Below are positions 14,563-23,283 of a stretch of DNA of 64,000 bases, piece after piece (positions within the stretch are counted from its first letter, which is position 1; the number at the start of each line of letters is the position of its first letter). The DNA comes from Mahella australiensis 50-1 BON. Lineage in GTDB: Bacteria > Bacillota > Clostridia > Mahellales > Mahellaceae. The stretch is taken from NCBI RefSeq assembly GCF_000213255.1, contig NC_015520.1:2597349-2661348 (forward strand). Reading direction: 5' to 3'. The notes below the pieces were generated by a model. The model was given only the letters and a program-made list of their open reading frames with translations, was not told where the DNA came from and searched no databases. A program made the position numbers and the translations under genes.

Positions 14563-15426
14563 TTGGGAAAGAAGAAACACCGGTCGGGTATCAAAAGAGA
14601 CAATTATCAATATACAGTTAACGTTGACGGTGCATGTGCCGGTAATCCCGGGCTTATGGGCATAGGCGGGGTTATTGTCAAAAGCGGCGAAACGATACAT
14701 AGTTTCTCCGAAGCCAAAGGTTTCGGCACAAACAACGAAGCTGAATACCTTGCCGTCATAACCGCTTTGGAATACATGATTCCGCTATGTCCCGAATCGG
14801 TTATAATAATATCCGACTCGCAACTGGTGGTTAACCAGATAAACGGCATATACGGCATCAACTACCCACACCTGGCAAAGCTTTTTAACAGGGTCCAAAC
14901 CCTTATTAAGCAGATCGGTTGTCCTGTTGATATTGTATGGGCTTCCAGGGAGGACAACAAAGAGGCTGATGCTCTTGCCAGTGCGGCAGCCGGTATGCCA
15001 ATGGCTCCTATTTCGGATAACGGCAGTATTAACCTTTGGATACCCGATCCCGACTATCGGCCTGATGCGAACAAACTGACCGAACTGCCCGAACTTAACT
15101 GGGAATGCGAAAGAGGTATAAGAGATATTGTACGTATGGGCGGTAAGGCAAAATTCGGAGAGTATGCAGCATTGAGGACAGGCGGGTTTGACGGATACAG
15201 CAAAATCGATACGGAACTGCTAAAATACTACATATCTGTCCGGTTTGGGCAAGATGCGGTAGACTGGCTTGTCGATGCGGTCGGCGAGGAGACCGAATAT
15301 GCCCGGAAGGTTTTCCGCTGGGCGGCAAGAGGGCTTCCCCCTGATATGGCTCTTAAGAAGGTATCGGTAGATACCGAGATAACAGCTAATGCTGTCAATA
15401 AAAGGAGAGTAGTGTCATATGACTGA
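14563..15426 (+). CDS. ribonuclease HI-domain protein with C-terminal extension
   Basis: The protein is 287 aa. Residues about 10-145 form a type I RNase H domain: NVDGACAGNPG (first Asp), NNEAEYLAV (Glu), IISDSQLVV (second Asp), KEADALASAA (last Asp), so the DEDD site is complete. It would degrade RNA in RNA:DNA hybrids, e.g. primers or R-loops during element replication. The extra 140 aa contain no known domain. Start TTG 14563 is supported by AAGGAGGT. Its stop overlaps the next gene by 8 bp. Confidence 0.85.
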   Translation: MGKKKHRSGIKRDNYQYTVNVDGACAGNPGLMGIGGVIVKSGETIHSFSEAKGFGTNNEAEYLAVITALEYMIPLCPESVIIISDSQLVVNQINGIYGINYPHLAKLFNRVQTLIKQIGCPVDIVWASREDNKEADALASAAAGMPMAPISDNGSINLWIPDPDYRPDANKLTELPELNWECERGIRDIVRMGGKAKFGEYAALRTGGFDGYSKIDTELLKYYISVRFGQDAVDWLVDAVGEETEYARKVFRWAARGLPPDMALKKVSVDTEITANAVNKRRVVSYD

Positions 15427-15691
15427 TATTGAAACTAATGCTCTTTTGCTTTTGCAAGAAGCTGATAGAAGTATAGCGGTCGCTTCGGCTCTGATCCTCA
15501 ATGAAAGATGTGCTGATATAGTGGTTGATTTATGCAATCATGCCGTCAGATGCAGTAAAGCGGCCTATAACATATATACCGGCTTGCAACTCGAACAAAA
15601 AGAGTCGGAGACCGGACCTGAAGAAGCATTTGAAAATGCCAAAACAGCATTTTATGCCGCTGTTAAGGCGATGGGGGAAAGCAATGTTTGA
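15419..15691 (+). CDS. 90-aa helical protein of unknown function
   Basis: MTDIETNALLLLQEADRSIA start; the whole protein is predicted helical with Ala-rich segments. It overlaps both neighbours (8 bp each), so it is translationally coupled between RNase HI and the recombinase. No family recognised. Confidence 0.6.
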   Translation: MTDIETNALLLLQEADRSIAVASALILNERCADIVVDLCNHAVRCSKAAYNIYTGLQLEQKESETGPEEAFENAKTAFYAAVKAMGESNV

Positions 15692-16556
15692 TCACCTTGA
15701 CGAGTTCAAAAATGAGCTGCTGCGGCAGGAGAAATCACTTCATACCGTGCGGGCTTATGTATCCGACGTAACCGAGTTCATTAAGTGGCTTACGGATATG
15801 CTGGGAACAGAATATTCACCTGATAAGATAACCAGTGTAGATATACAGGAGTTTCGCAGTTATCTGCATAATATCAGGCAAAACAAGCCGACCAGCGTAA
15901 ACAGGAAGCTAACTGCATTAGAACAGTATTGTTCTGTCTTGGAATCTATGGGCATAATTAAAAATAATCCGGCAATCGGTGTAAAAAAGATGCGGTATCA
16001 GAAACAATCGCAGGTTGAGGCATTGGACAATAAAGACCTTTATAAGCTCAAAAGAATGTTTTATATGGAAGCCAATAAACGGGATATAGCCATATTTGAG
16101 CTTATGATAAATACCGGCTTGCGGGAAGCTGAGGTATGTAACCTGCAATTGAGCGATGTAATCGTGAGCGACCGGAAAGGCACAGTAATCGTAAGATCGG
16201 GTAAAGGCGAGAAATACCGTGAGGTACCGCTTAATATTGATGCCCGTAAAGCTATCACAGCCTATCTTGAAGTACGGCCGGACCGCGGCAATTACCTGTT
16301 TGTCAGCAATAAGTCAGATAGGTTGTCGGAAAGCCAATTGTACAGGATAATACGTAAATATGCCGATATGGCAGATGTGAATGTTTATCCGCATAAGCTC
16401 AGGCATACCTTTGCAACTAAACTGCTGCGTGACGGTGGTGTAGACCTGGTAACCGTTAAGGAACTGCTGGGCCATACAAGTATAAACACAACGGCAATTT
16501 ATACAAAAGCCAATAAACAGGATATGGAAAAAGCTGTTGAAAAACTTGAAACATAG
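15684..16556 (+). CDS. tyrosine recombinase/integrase (XerC/D-like)
   Basis: The protein is 290 aa. An N-terminal SAM-like core-binding domain (residues 5-95) precedes the catalytic domain, which has R147 (NTGLREAEV), K174/K177, H237 and R240 (HKLRHTFAT), H264 (LLGHTS) and nucleophile Y273. All catalytic residues are present, so it is probably active. ATG 15684 is preferred over upstream in-frame starts because GGGGGAAAG precedes it. The modest size and operon position fit a resolvase for dimer resolution or an integrase of the element. No clear att repeat was found beside it. Confidence 0.9.
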   Translation: MFDHLDEFKNELLRQEKSLHTVRAYVSDVTEFIKWLTDMLGTEYSPDKITSVDIQEFRSYLHNIRQNKPTSVNRKLTALEQYCSVLESMGIIKNNPAIGVKKMRYQKQSQVEALDNKDLYKLKRMFYMEANKRDIAIFELMINTGLREAEVCNLQLSDVIVSDRKGTVIVRSGKGEKYREVPLNIDARKAITAYLEVRPDRGNYLFVSNKSDRLSESQLYRIIRKYADMADVNVYPHKLRHTFATKLLRDGGVDLVTVKELLGHTSINTTAIYTKANKQDMEKAVEKLET

Positions 16557-16608
16557 AAGCAAACACTTTTCATTTTGCTAATAAGGCTAATAAGAAGGAG
16601 ACTTTGTT

Positions 16609-17025
16609 ATGAGGATAGCTAACTTAACCGAAACCGTGCAGGAGTTTGTACGGCAGCTCCCGGAAGGCGTCATACATATAAAGGACAGAGGCCACTATAA
16701 TTCATGGATAGAAAAACACATTATGCCGGACGATAACACGTATGTTATAGTGCGAGTATCGTATTTTGAAAACGGCGGCGTATACAAGTACCCGGCTGAT
16801 GCTATAACTATAGGCGAAAGAAACGGCTCAGTGTATGTTGAGGCCGATCCCGATACCGCTACAGTGCTGGTAGACCCGGAGAACTATCTTGTGACTATGG
16901 ATGACGGTAGCCGCGGTATACCGCTTCGGAACTGTAAAGCATATTATGATGCCATAGATGCCACAGGATATGTCAGTGAAGATGACTGGCATACGATTGA
17001 TAATTTTTACCACATTGCTTGGTGA
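16609..17025 (+). CDS. 138-aa protein of unknown function
   Basis: MRIANLTETVQEFVRQLPEG start with AAGGAGAC upstream. Acidic, beta-rich, ends NFYHIAW. Last gene of the plus-strand operon; the terminator follows immediately. No family recognised. Confidence 0.6.
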   Translation: MRIANLTETVQEFVRQLPEGVIHIKDRGHYNSWIEKHIMPDDNTYVIVRVSYFENGGVYKYPADAITIGERNGSVYVEADPDTATVLVDPENYLVTMDDGSRGIPLRNCKAYYDAIDATGYVSEDDWHTIDNFYHIAW

Positions 17026-17072
17026 AAAAAGCCGCCGTATTAGACAATGTTAATCCTAATACGACGGCTTTT
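17026..17072. terminator. bidirectional terminator between converging operons
   Basis: AAAAAGCCGCCGTATTAG / CTAATACGACGGCTTTTT has A-tract and T-tract on both sides. It ends the plus operon (17025) and the minus operon (17168) alike. Confidence 0.9.
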
Positions 17073-17167
17073 TCAGTTATGCCTTAATTATTATCATTTC
17101 TTATTGTTTCTATAGACATGAATATTCTCCTTCCCGTTTTAAACATAAAATAGTTCAAAAATTGGTA

Positions 17168-18061
17168 TCATGCTTCCGTAGCCATCTCGGGTACAACTGC
17201 CGTTACACGGGTTAATATCTCATCTACCGCTTTTTGTATCCTGTCTGCTGAGGCCTTAATCATCTTAATAGCGTTTTCTTTGCCCCAACTGGAAAGATAC
17301 CAAAAAGAGTAGCCTGAAGTATCCAAGCCTAATGCACTGCATACCGCATATGCAACTGATTCGGCTTCGAGTTCTCCTTGTTTTCTGCTTATGTTCGGTA
17401 CTTGGCTAGCGTGCAGAATACCATGCGCCCATTCATGGATAAGAGTTTTAGCTTTCTGTGCTTCTTCCAAACCTTGAAGTATTTTAATTTCCTTGCTAAC
17501 CGGGTTAAAAGTACCATTGGCACCGCTTAGATCAGCTGTTTCACGAACCATATATGGGCAAGCATAAAGCAATCGCTCATATAAGCCGCTGTCACCTGAA
17601 AGCTTTTGTATCGGCAATTCGGGCAATGGGTTTCCGTCGGTTTGGCTGACATCAAATACATAAACGATGCGGAAACCGGTTATTATGCGTTCTTTTTGAT
17701 TTTCAATGCCGTTGTCAGCCGGAGTATTGTTCATGGGACCCACAGACAATACTGTGGAATATGTCTTTATATCACGGACATTGACTTTGGCATCAGCTTT
17801 TGCTTTTTTTATCATCGGCGCTAAAATAGCTATGCCTTTCTCTCCTTTTTTGACGTATCTGCCCTGTGCTTTCCAAGCGTTGTACCCTGCTACCATTGTG
17901 GCATCAGGTTTTTGTGCCAGGATGAGCATAATATTTCCATAGCTGTAGTTTGGCAACCGGGACATAAGAGCTATATACTGTTTCCAACGTTCATCATCCA
18001 AACATGCTTCTATGCCCTGTTCTATTTTTTGCAACGCCTCTGCTATGTTTTCTTTTGACAT
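17168..18061 (-). CDS. ArdC-like antirestriction protein (ssDNA-binding domain plus metallopeptidase)
   Basis: The protein is 297 aa. The N-terminal domain (MSKENIAEALQKIEQGIEAC, then NYSYGNIMLILAQKPDA and VAGYNAWKAQGRYVKKGEKG) is the ArdC/DUF1738 ssDNA-binding module. The C-terminal part has zinc-metallopeptidase motif HEWAHG (about residues 213-218) and a downstream ELEAESVAYAVC with the third ligand Glu. ArdC proteins shield incoming conjugative DNA from restriction. Last gene of the long minus operon that begins at leader copy B, after an internal terminator. A 64-bp scrap of a similar gene lies at 8713-8776. Confidence 0.85.
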   Translation of the reverse strand: MSKENIAEALQKIEQGIEACLDDERWKQYIALMSRLPNYSYGNIMLILAQKPDATMVAGYNAWKAQGRYVKKGEKGIAILAPMIKKAKADAKVNVRDIKTYSTVLSVGPMNNTPADNGIENQKERIITGFRIVYVFDVSQTDGNPLPELPIQKLSGDSGLYERLLYACPYMVRETADLSGANGTFNPVSKEIKILQGLEEAQKAKTLIHEWAHGILHASQVPNISRKQGELEAESVAYAVCSALGLDTSGYSFWYLSSWGKENAIKMIKASADRIQKAVDEILTRVTAVVPEMATEA

Positions 18062-18092
18062 TTTGTATTCTCCTTTCTTTTTTGAAAAATAA

Positions 18093-18119
18093 GAAAACGA
18101 CCGGTTTTTGGTCGTTTTC
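18093..18119 (-). terminator. internal terminator upstream of the ardC-like gene
   Basis: GAAAACGACC/GGTCGTTTTC stem followed on the minus strand by TTATTTTTC, lying inside the operon directly before the ardC ribosome site. Confidence 0.8.
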
Positions 18120-18129
18120 TTATAAAAAT

Positions 18130-18390
18130 CTAAGATGTTACTTTTTTGATGGCCTGCATAACGTCAAACGGTGTTGGTATGTGGTTCCATGATGTGCCGT
18201 TGGTATGATCCGGAAATGTTGGATCATATAAGCACACTGCCTGCCAAATCGTTGTACCGTCTCCTGCTATTATGATACGGGCTATATCGTCCCAAGTATC
18301 AGGACTAGGTTCAGCAAAGAAACGGCCTATCTTTTTTCGGCACTCTGACGATATTGGCTCGTTATATATGTTACGGCAGCTACCTAGCAT
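18130..18390 (-). CDS. 86-aa protein of unknown function
   Basis: ATG 18388-18390 (MLGSCRNIYNEPISSECRKK) overlaps the end of the upstream gene, suggesting coupled translation. A longer upstream frame exists but lacks a ribosome site. Contains TWDDIARIIIAGDGTTIWQA. No family recognised. Confidence 0.5.
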   Translation of the reverse strand: MLGSCRNIYNEPISSECRKKIGRFFAEPSPDTWDDIARIIIAGDGTTIWQAVCLYDPTFPDHTNGTSWNHIPTPFDVMQAIKKVTS

Positions 18391-18991
18391 TGCGCATCGC
18401 CTCGAATTCTTCACGGCGGATAAACTTGCAGAAATCAAAAGAAACACCTAAAGCATTACCTATGGCATCTATTCTTTCTTTGAGCCATTCCATGTCTTCT
18501 TCCGTTGAATATCCGAAAGGTGCAAGCGCTTGGCTTATCGGCTCAAAGCTTGAAAAATACCGGATATCACTTAATCCCTGCAAGGCTTTGGCTAACGGAG
18601 TATCGGCCTCACCGTCCAATATTATTTGGAGCACATACCTTTCATTGAAAAATTTGCCTTCGATGTCGGTATTGATGCAGCAGCTTCGGTCATCGCTTTC
18701 TGCTTCAAGTACATACTTAAGGCCATACAGCTCGGCTATAAGGTCATACAACTCAAACATTGGTCTGCCATAATCCTCTGTAATAAGATACAGACCATGT
18801 TCATTAATTTCAATATCGTCTATCTCGTTCCGGCAAATTTTCCCCGTATCTATGCCTTTGTATGCAAAGAAATCGGCCAGCGAACATTCGTCAACCGGCC
18901 TTGCTTCCAACATACTGCAAAGGTCTTCACGCAAGCGTACTATATTGTCGCGTTCGCCATAATACTGAATATTGTTAATATACCAGTTCAT
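18380..18991 (-). CDS. 203-aa protein of unknown function, phage-type
   Basis: MNWYINNIQYYGERDNIVRL start with GAAAGGAGAAAC upstream (ATG 18989-18991). Layout (N-terminal beta strand, EDMEWLKERIDAIGNALG near the C-terminus) is reminiscent of small ferredoxin-like phage proteins of the YubB/Api92 type, but I cannot confirm this. Stop TAG lies within the following gene. Confidence 0.6.
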   Translation of the reverse strand: MNWYINNIQYYGERDNIVRLREDLCSMLEARPVDECSLADFFAYKGIDTGKICRNEIDDIEINEHGLYLITEDYGRPMFELYDLIAELYGLKYVLEAESDDRSCCINTDIEGKFFNERYVLQIILDGEADTPLAKALQGLSDIRYFSSFEPISQALAPFGYSTEEDMEWLKERIDAIGNALGVSFDFCKFIRREEFEAMRNAR

Positions 18992-19041
18992 TTTGTTTCT
19001 CCTTTCTTTTTTAGCAAGAGGCCCAACCAAAAAATACATAC

Positions 19042-19986
19042 TCAAACCTCCTGTTCTAACTTAACAAGCAAGTTGTTTATAACCTCTTGCTTGTTAAATA
19101 ATAGAGCGTATCTGCTGGCAGGCATATAAGCGAATTTTAATTCGCTATTATACGCAAACAGGTCGGCCTCTGTGCCTCTTGCCGATGCAACCACAACCGC
19201 CTGTTCAGTCCTGTAGAACAGCTGGTGCCGAGTCCATTCCTCTATGACAGCGTCAGACGCGAATAGAGGATTGACGTTCGATACCTTGTCGATCACGCCG
19301 AACCTGTTGCGCTGGAAGTACGTGCCTTTGTACTGCTCGATATTGAGCATCATCAGATGCTCTGTGATAACCGAGCAGTCCTCCAGCTGCGGCTTGATTA
19401 TATGAGCGACAAACCGCTCATAATTCAATCCGCATCCAAGCTCATGGTTGAATACATATACTTGGAGGGTATGAAGTGTCAGATTGCTGTCGTAATAAGC
19501 AATCTGCACTTTCTTGTTTCTATCTTCTATATCGGTAGTATAGCTATACAGGCTGTTCAGCCTGTATACCAGGTCCGACGCCTTACGCTCGAAGTACAGC
19601 GCGACTATCGAGCCGTACTGTACTACAACTACAAACGGCTTGACGCTCCAGGCGCCGCCGAATGTGTCGCTGTCGATCCAGTGCTTCTGGAGCCACTCGC
19701 TGTTGGCTATAGGCGCTAATGCCCACACAGTGGCGTCCTTCACTGGTATCGGCTCCCCAGGGTTGGTGCAATATTTTGCATCAACCCTGTAGCGTCCCAA
19801 CTCCAATATATTTGCGTCACGGGCTATACGCCCGTTGCGGGATAATCCCGAACGGGAAACGTAGCCTTCGGTTCCTCCGTACATCTCATGAATCTTCGCA
19901 TACTGATTGCCATAGCAGTATGCGGCCTGATTCTCTACGTCCAATATTACGCTGGCATCTCCGCCAGCAACAAATAAATCCATCAT
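19042..19986 (-). CDS. 314-aa protein of unknown function
   Basis: ATG 19984-19986 has the element's standard GAAAGGAGAAACG site; an upstream in-frame ATG is not supported. Starts MMDLFVAGGDASVILDVEN. Two beta-rich halves resemble DUF932-type phage proteins in style (SGLSRNGRIARDANILELGR, VNPLFASDAVIEEW) but homology is not certain. Sits between the Gam-like gene and small ORFs. Confidence 0.65.
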   Translation of the reverse strand: MMDLFVAGGDASVILDVENQAAYCYGNQYAKIHEMYGGTEGYVSRSGLSRNGRIARDANILELGRYRVDAKYCTNPGEPIPVKDATVWALAPIANSEWLQKHWIDSDTFGGAWSVKPFVVVVQYGSIVALYFERKASDLVYRLNSLYSYTTDIEDRNKKVQIAYYDSNLTLHTLQVYVFNHELGCGLNYERFVAHIIKPQLEDCSVITEHLMMLNIEQYKGTYFQRNRFGVIDKVSNVNPLFASDAVIEEWTRHQLFYRTEQAVVVASARGTEADLFAYNSELKFAYMPASRYALLFNKQEVINNLLVKLEQEV

Positions 19987-20041
19987 TTTCGTTTCTCCTT
20001 TCTTTTTTAGCAAGAGGCAGCATTATTGCTGCCTCTTTTTT

Positions 20042-20485
20042 TTATTCTACTATAAATTTATCCGGCTGCTGTTCTACTTCAATACCCGACACAACTTCGC
20101 CGGTATCGCGGTAAACAGCCTTCTCTCCAGCAATAGCAAGCTGCTCTTTGATACTTGCCCAGTCCGGCTCTTCTTTAGTTCTAATATAAGTCGGCTGGTT
20201 ATTACGCAGCCACTGCAGTAGTGTTTCGTTATCGCGTCTGAACACCGGCTGCTGTTTTTTGACCTTATGCTTGGTTTTTTGGCGTTCTCCTTCAATCCAG
20301 CGCTGAACCTCGGCTATCTTCTCAGCTGCCAGCCGTTCTTTGCGTTCCAGATCGGCTCTAGCTGCTTTGATTTTGGCTATAGCCCAATCAGCAGTCAGAT
20401 CGTTGGTGATACGCCATTCCTCATTACCCTCAGTTTCATCGTCCGGAAACAGCAGTGTTTCCGAGGTTAATGTATCCTGACTCAT
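20042..20485 (-). CDS. Gam-like host-nuclease inhibitor, short form
   Basis: The protein is 147 aa. The N-terminal half has the Mu Gam helix (ADWAIAKIKAARADLERKER, then AAEKIAEVQRWIEGE). The C-terminal half has FRRDNETLLQWLRNNQPTYI, GEVVSGIEVEQQPDKFIVE, which match the strands after the Gam coiled coil. The middle of the coiled coil seems shortened compared with family members of about 170-180 aa. Gam binds DNA ends and blocks RecBCD/AddAB; together with the ERF-like protein this gives a phage-type recombination module. ATGA overlap with the upstream gene. Confidence 0.65.
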   Translation of the reverse strand: MSQDTLTSETLLFPDDETEGNEEWRITNDLTADWAIAKIKAARADLERKERLAAEKIAEVQRWIEGERQKTKHKVKKQQPVFRRDNETLLQWLRNNQPTYIRTKEEPDWASIKEQLAIAGEKAVYRDTGEVVSGIEVEQQPDKFIVE

Positions 20486-20757
20486 ATCTCCTCAACCTCC
20501 CGTATCCCTACCTTGTTGTAGGGTACTTTATCGGACGATGATGGGCCGCGTAAGGCCCAATACATACCGACCAGCATCTGTTGGTCAATGGTTGCGGCGT
20601 TGTCATATAACCTGGCAAGAATATCGTCAGCACGTTGAGAGTTAATCACTACCGTCCTGACGTCTATCTCGTCCGGTGTATCCTCCAGCGCTTCGTAGAA
20701 CTTTTTGATATCCTCTAAGTTCCTGATTTCGATATCGGGGAATTTTATCAACCTCAT
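20482..20757 (-). CDS. 91-aa protein of unknown function
   Basis: MRLIKFPDIEIRNLEDIKKF start; the stop overlaps the Gam-like start (ATGA). Standard GAAAGGAGAAATAAAAA leader preceded by an intrinsic terminator. No family recognised. Confidence 0.6.
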   Translation of the reverse strand: MRLIKFPDIEIRNLEDIKKFYEALEDTPDEIDVRTVVINSQRADDILARLYDNAATIDQQMLVGMYWALRGPSSSDKVPYNKVGIREVEEI

Positions 20758-20787
20758 TTTTTATTTCTCCTTTCTTTTTTTGACAAA

Positions 20788-20824
20788 AAGAAGCCTAAAT
20801 ACAAGTTAGTATTTAGGCTTCTTT
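20788..20824 (-). terminator. internal intrinsic terminator
   Basis: AAGAAGCCTAAATAC / GTATTTAGGCTTCTT stem followed by TTTTGTC on the minus strand. Sequence and position mirror 187-224. Confidence 0.8.
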
Positions 20825-20848
20825 CTCCTTGTTTTTTGCTGGTTTGTA

Positions 20849-21295
20849 TCAAAAGTGATAATCCAGTATGCCACCAATATAATATGGCACACCTTCTATT
20901 AACTCTCGTACAAAATCATCAAACGTACGCCAATATTCTTCGTACACATAAAACCCGTATTTATGATTAATGAGCTTACTGATTTCATAGGTCGACAGGC
21001 CGGTGATGAAATTTTCGAGAGTTAATTCTTCCACAATTTTTTTCAATTTTTCAAACCTAGGCTTAAAGTAAAATACCTTAAAGCCCGGCAGAAAAATTAT
21101 ACTTTGACCGTCATACTTGATATAATCAGATGGTAAACTGTCAATAAACCATCTTATATATTCCTGGCGGTCAACTTCGTCAGAGACATAATCGGCAACA
21201 CTGCCGACGAAGCTGCCTTCTTCAAAGTCGTACTCGCTGATAAATTCATTTTCCGATATAGGTGTTTCCCCCAGCTGAACGATCAAGCTATGCAT
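20849..21295 (-). CDS. 148-aa acidic protein of unknown function
   Basis: MHSLIVQLGETPISENEFIS start with the standard GAAAGGAGAATAAATAC leader. Rich in D/E and aromatics (EEYWRTFDDFVRELIEGVPY). No family recognised. Followed by an intrinsic terminator. Confidence 0.6.
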   Translation of the reverse strand: MHSLIVQLGETPISENEFISEYDFEEGSFVGSVADYVSDEVDRQEYIRWFIDSLPSDYIKYDGQSIIFLPGFKVFYFKPRFEKLKKIVEELTLENFITGLSTYEISKLINHKYGFYVYEEYWRTFDDFVRELIEGVPYYIGGILDYHF

Positions 21296-21337
21296 AGTAT
21301 TTATTCTCCTTTCTTTTTTTTAGCGCTTAATACGTTG

Positions 21338-21574
21338 TTATATTGCCATACTGCGCTCGTATTCTTCTCTGCTGTCGGCTATGACCTCGTCAACCGTTTG
21401 GACAGCCTCGTCAAGAGTCATGCTGTTGCGTGTTAAGTCCCCGCGTGTACAGCATTCTATTTCTTCCCCGGATTCCGTATAGATATGAACCCGATGGCCT
21501 CCAAACCACACAAACACAAGGCCTAATTCTTCATTATATTTTGCATACCCTCCATCGGTAAAATAATCAAGCAT
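21338..21574 (-). CDS. 78-aa protein of unknown function
   Basis: MLDYFTDGGYAKYNEELGLV start; standard GAAAGGAGAATACAAA leader. Ends with an acidic helix (AVQTVDEVIADSREEYERSM). No family recognised. Confidence 0.6.
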   Translation of the reverse strand: MLDYFTDGGYAKYNEELGLVFVWFGGHRVHIYTESGEEIECCTRGDLTRNSMTLDEAVQTVDEVIADSREEYERSMAI

Positions 21575-21633
21575 TTTGTATTCTCCTTTCTTTTTTGTTG
21601 GGAGCAGTATAATCCCGCTCCCGTTGCTAATTT

Positions 21634-21816
21634 TCAGTTGGCTGTGTCGGCTGTTATGACATAATCCGGCACCTCTCGTTTTGGATCAGTGCCGTCTTTT
21701 AACCTGGGACATAACCCCAGACCTCCTATTGATTTCGGATGCCGGCGGTATGCATCACGGTGGATGCATTTTTCTTTGTCCGGGCAATCCGGACAATAAC
21801 ACCTGTCTACCTTCAT
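21634..21816 (-). CDS. 60-aa cysteine-rich protein
   Basis: MKVDRCYCPDCPDKEKCIHR: Cys at 6, 8, 11, 17 and a later Cys form a compact probable zinc knuckle. Standard GAAAGGAGAATAATC leader. Similar in style to the 45-aa ORF at 229-366. Confidence 0.6.
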   Translation of the reverse strand: MKVDRCYCPDCPDKEKCIHRDAYRRHPKSIGGLGLCPRLKDGTDPKREVPDYVITADTAN

Positions 21817-21834
21817 GATTATTCTCCTTTCTTT

Positions 21835-22287
21835 TTAGATGACAAATTTCAGTTGGTAATTGCCGTATTTTCTGGCAATCCAATGCAGAATGTCATTGCG
21901 GGTTATGATTCCGCCTTCCTCAGGCAGAACAGCGATATATTCCTGTTTGAAGTCCTGATGCAGAAAATCTGCAACTTCTGCATCGACAAACATTAAGAGG
22001 ATGTTTAACGACAAATCGGCCGGACCACTGCCATTGTACCCCCACTCGTAACCTGTCGTGCTGTGGCGTACCTGTCGATGCGGCACGTTAGTTGCCGGTC
22101 TGCCGTCAATGCGTTTCAACACAATATCGCCGTTACCTATATTTTTTAAGTAGATATCGGCGAATTTCTCCTGCCTGACTTCGGTTTCCTGCCGTTTCAA
22201 GTACCGGCTATAACAGACAGGACCCATGCCCCTTTTTGCCGATGACGGATTTGTAAGCTTACGCCCACATACAACACAGTTAGCCAT
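21835..22287 (-). CDS. DUF6011-like zinc-finger protein
   Basis: The protein is 150 aa. MANCVVCGRKLTNPSSAKRG followed by MGPVCYSRY gives CxxC...GPVC, the DUF6011 pattern of mobile-element proteins. The C-terminal part (GSGPADLSLNILLMFV) resembles the DUF6166 pattern. ATG 22285-22287 has AAAGGAGAGATGAAA upstream; longer in-frame starts fall within the terminator. Function unknown. Confidence 0.7.
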   Translation of the reverse strand: MANCVVCGRKLTNPSSAKRGMGPVCYSRYLKRQETEVRQEKFADIYLKNIGNGDIVLKRIDGRPATNVPHRQVRHSTTGYEWGYNGSGPADLSLNILLMFVDAEVADFLHQDFKQEYIAVLPEEGGIITRNDILHWIARKYGNYQLKFVI

Positions 22288-22317
22288 TTTCATCTCTCCT
22301 TTCTGATTGTTAGACAC

Positions 22318-22363
22318 AAAAGGGCAGTTAAAAACACTTAAACTGCGCCTTAACTGCCCTTTT
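22318..22363 (-). terminator. internal terminator between the ERF-like and DUF6011-like genes
   Basis: AAAAGGGCAGTTAA / TTAACTGCCCTTTT stem with an 18-nt loop. The T-tract is short (TTTTGTGT), so it is probably partial. The flank GAGAATCAAGACC resembles the leader RNA's terminator flank. Confidence 0.65.
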
Positions 22364-22377
22364 GGTCTTGATTCTCC

Positions 22378-23283
22378 TTAAGCTACTTCAATCCCTTTAA
22401 CTTTTATTCGTCCTTTGCCTTTCTCTATAAACTCGTGACCGTTTATAGAACGGCAAAGGAATTCTATTTCCTCGCCTATATACCCGTCTATTTCAGCAAT
22501 AAACAGGTGGTCCGGCGGGAAAATAACCGACTCACCGGTATCCAGTACAACGGCTAATAGTGGACTGCCGTTTTTGCGCTGGACGTTTTTCATGTCAACC
22601 GGAGTACCTTTGACCCAGTGCGGGCCGATGATGTTCTGCGTTGGAGCTGCAGCTTGCGGTACCCGCTCTTGTGCCATTTCTGCGGCAGTGTGCGGCGGTT
22701 TTTCTTCCGGTACAGGCTTGCCCGGTTTAGGCGGTCTTGGCGGTTTATCATCGGGCTCATTGCCGGCTGACATAACCTCATCGGCACTGGCAACGCCCGT
22801 ACCGATAAGGCCATACCCCAGGAAGCCCAGAGCGCGGCCTACAGCACTTGTTTCAGCGTTTTCAATGGGATTGGTTTTATCAACCCCACTATTTGCGCCG
22901 ATTTTCGCTGTTGCTGTAGCTGAGCCTAACAGCTCCGACTGAACCGTTGCCCTCACAAAGCCGTTCAGCACTTCAGTATTAATATTAAGCGCTTTTTCGG
23001 CTTTACGGTGTTCATCGCGGGCCCAACGTATACGGCCATCAACGGTCATGTAAGGCAATGAGATAGTTACATATACGGACCCATCTTGAGCCTGCCACAT
23101 GCCGATTGCCTTACCATCCGGTGATACCTGATATCCCCCTGCTGACTTACCCAGCTTTACGCTTTGTTTAAGCAAAACAATAAAACTGTGATATTCAGCA
23201 GGTATACATTGGTACGCCTGTCTTACCTTTTCCTCCGCAGCTGCTTTTTCCGCAGCCGCTTTTTCTACCCAAAAATCAGACAT
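22378..23283 (-). CDS. ERF-family-like single-strand annealing / recombination protein
   Basis: The protein is 301 aa. The core (about residues 60-165) includes VYVTISLPYMTVDGRIRWAR and NPIENAETSAVGRALGFLGY, matching the conserved ETSAxGRAL segment of ERF-type phage recombinases. A Pro-rich linker (about 185-215) leads to a small C-terminal domain (about 225-300), perhaps OB-like. ATG 23281-23283 fits AAGGAGAATGCTT. It probably anneals ssDNA with SSB and is protected by the Gam-like protein. Exact subfamily not settled. Confidence 0.65.
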   Translation of the reverse strand: MSDFWVEKAAAEKAAAEEKVRQAYQCIPAEYHSFIVLLKQSVKLGKSAGGYQVSPDGKAIGMWQAQDGSVYVTISLPYMTVDGRIRWARDEHRKAEKALNINTEVLNGFVRATVQSELLGSATATAKIGANSGVDKTNPIENAETSAVGRALGFLGYGLIGTGVASADEVMSAGNEPDDKPPRPPKPGKPVPEEKPPHTAAEMAQERVPQAAAPTQNIIGPHWVKGTPVDMKNVQRKNGSPLLAVVLDTGESVIFPPDHLFIAEIDGYIGEEIEFLCRSINGHEFIEKGKGRIKVKGIEVA

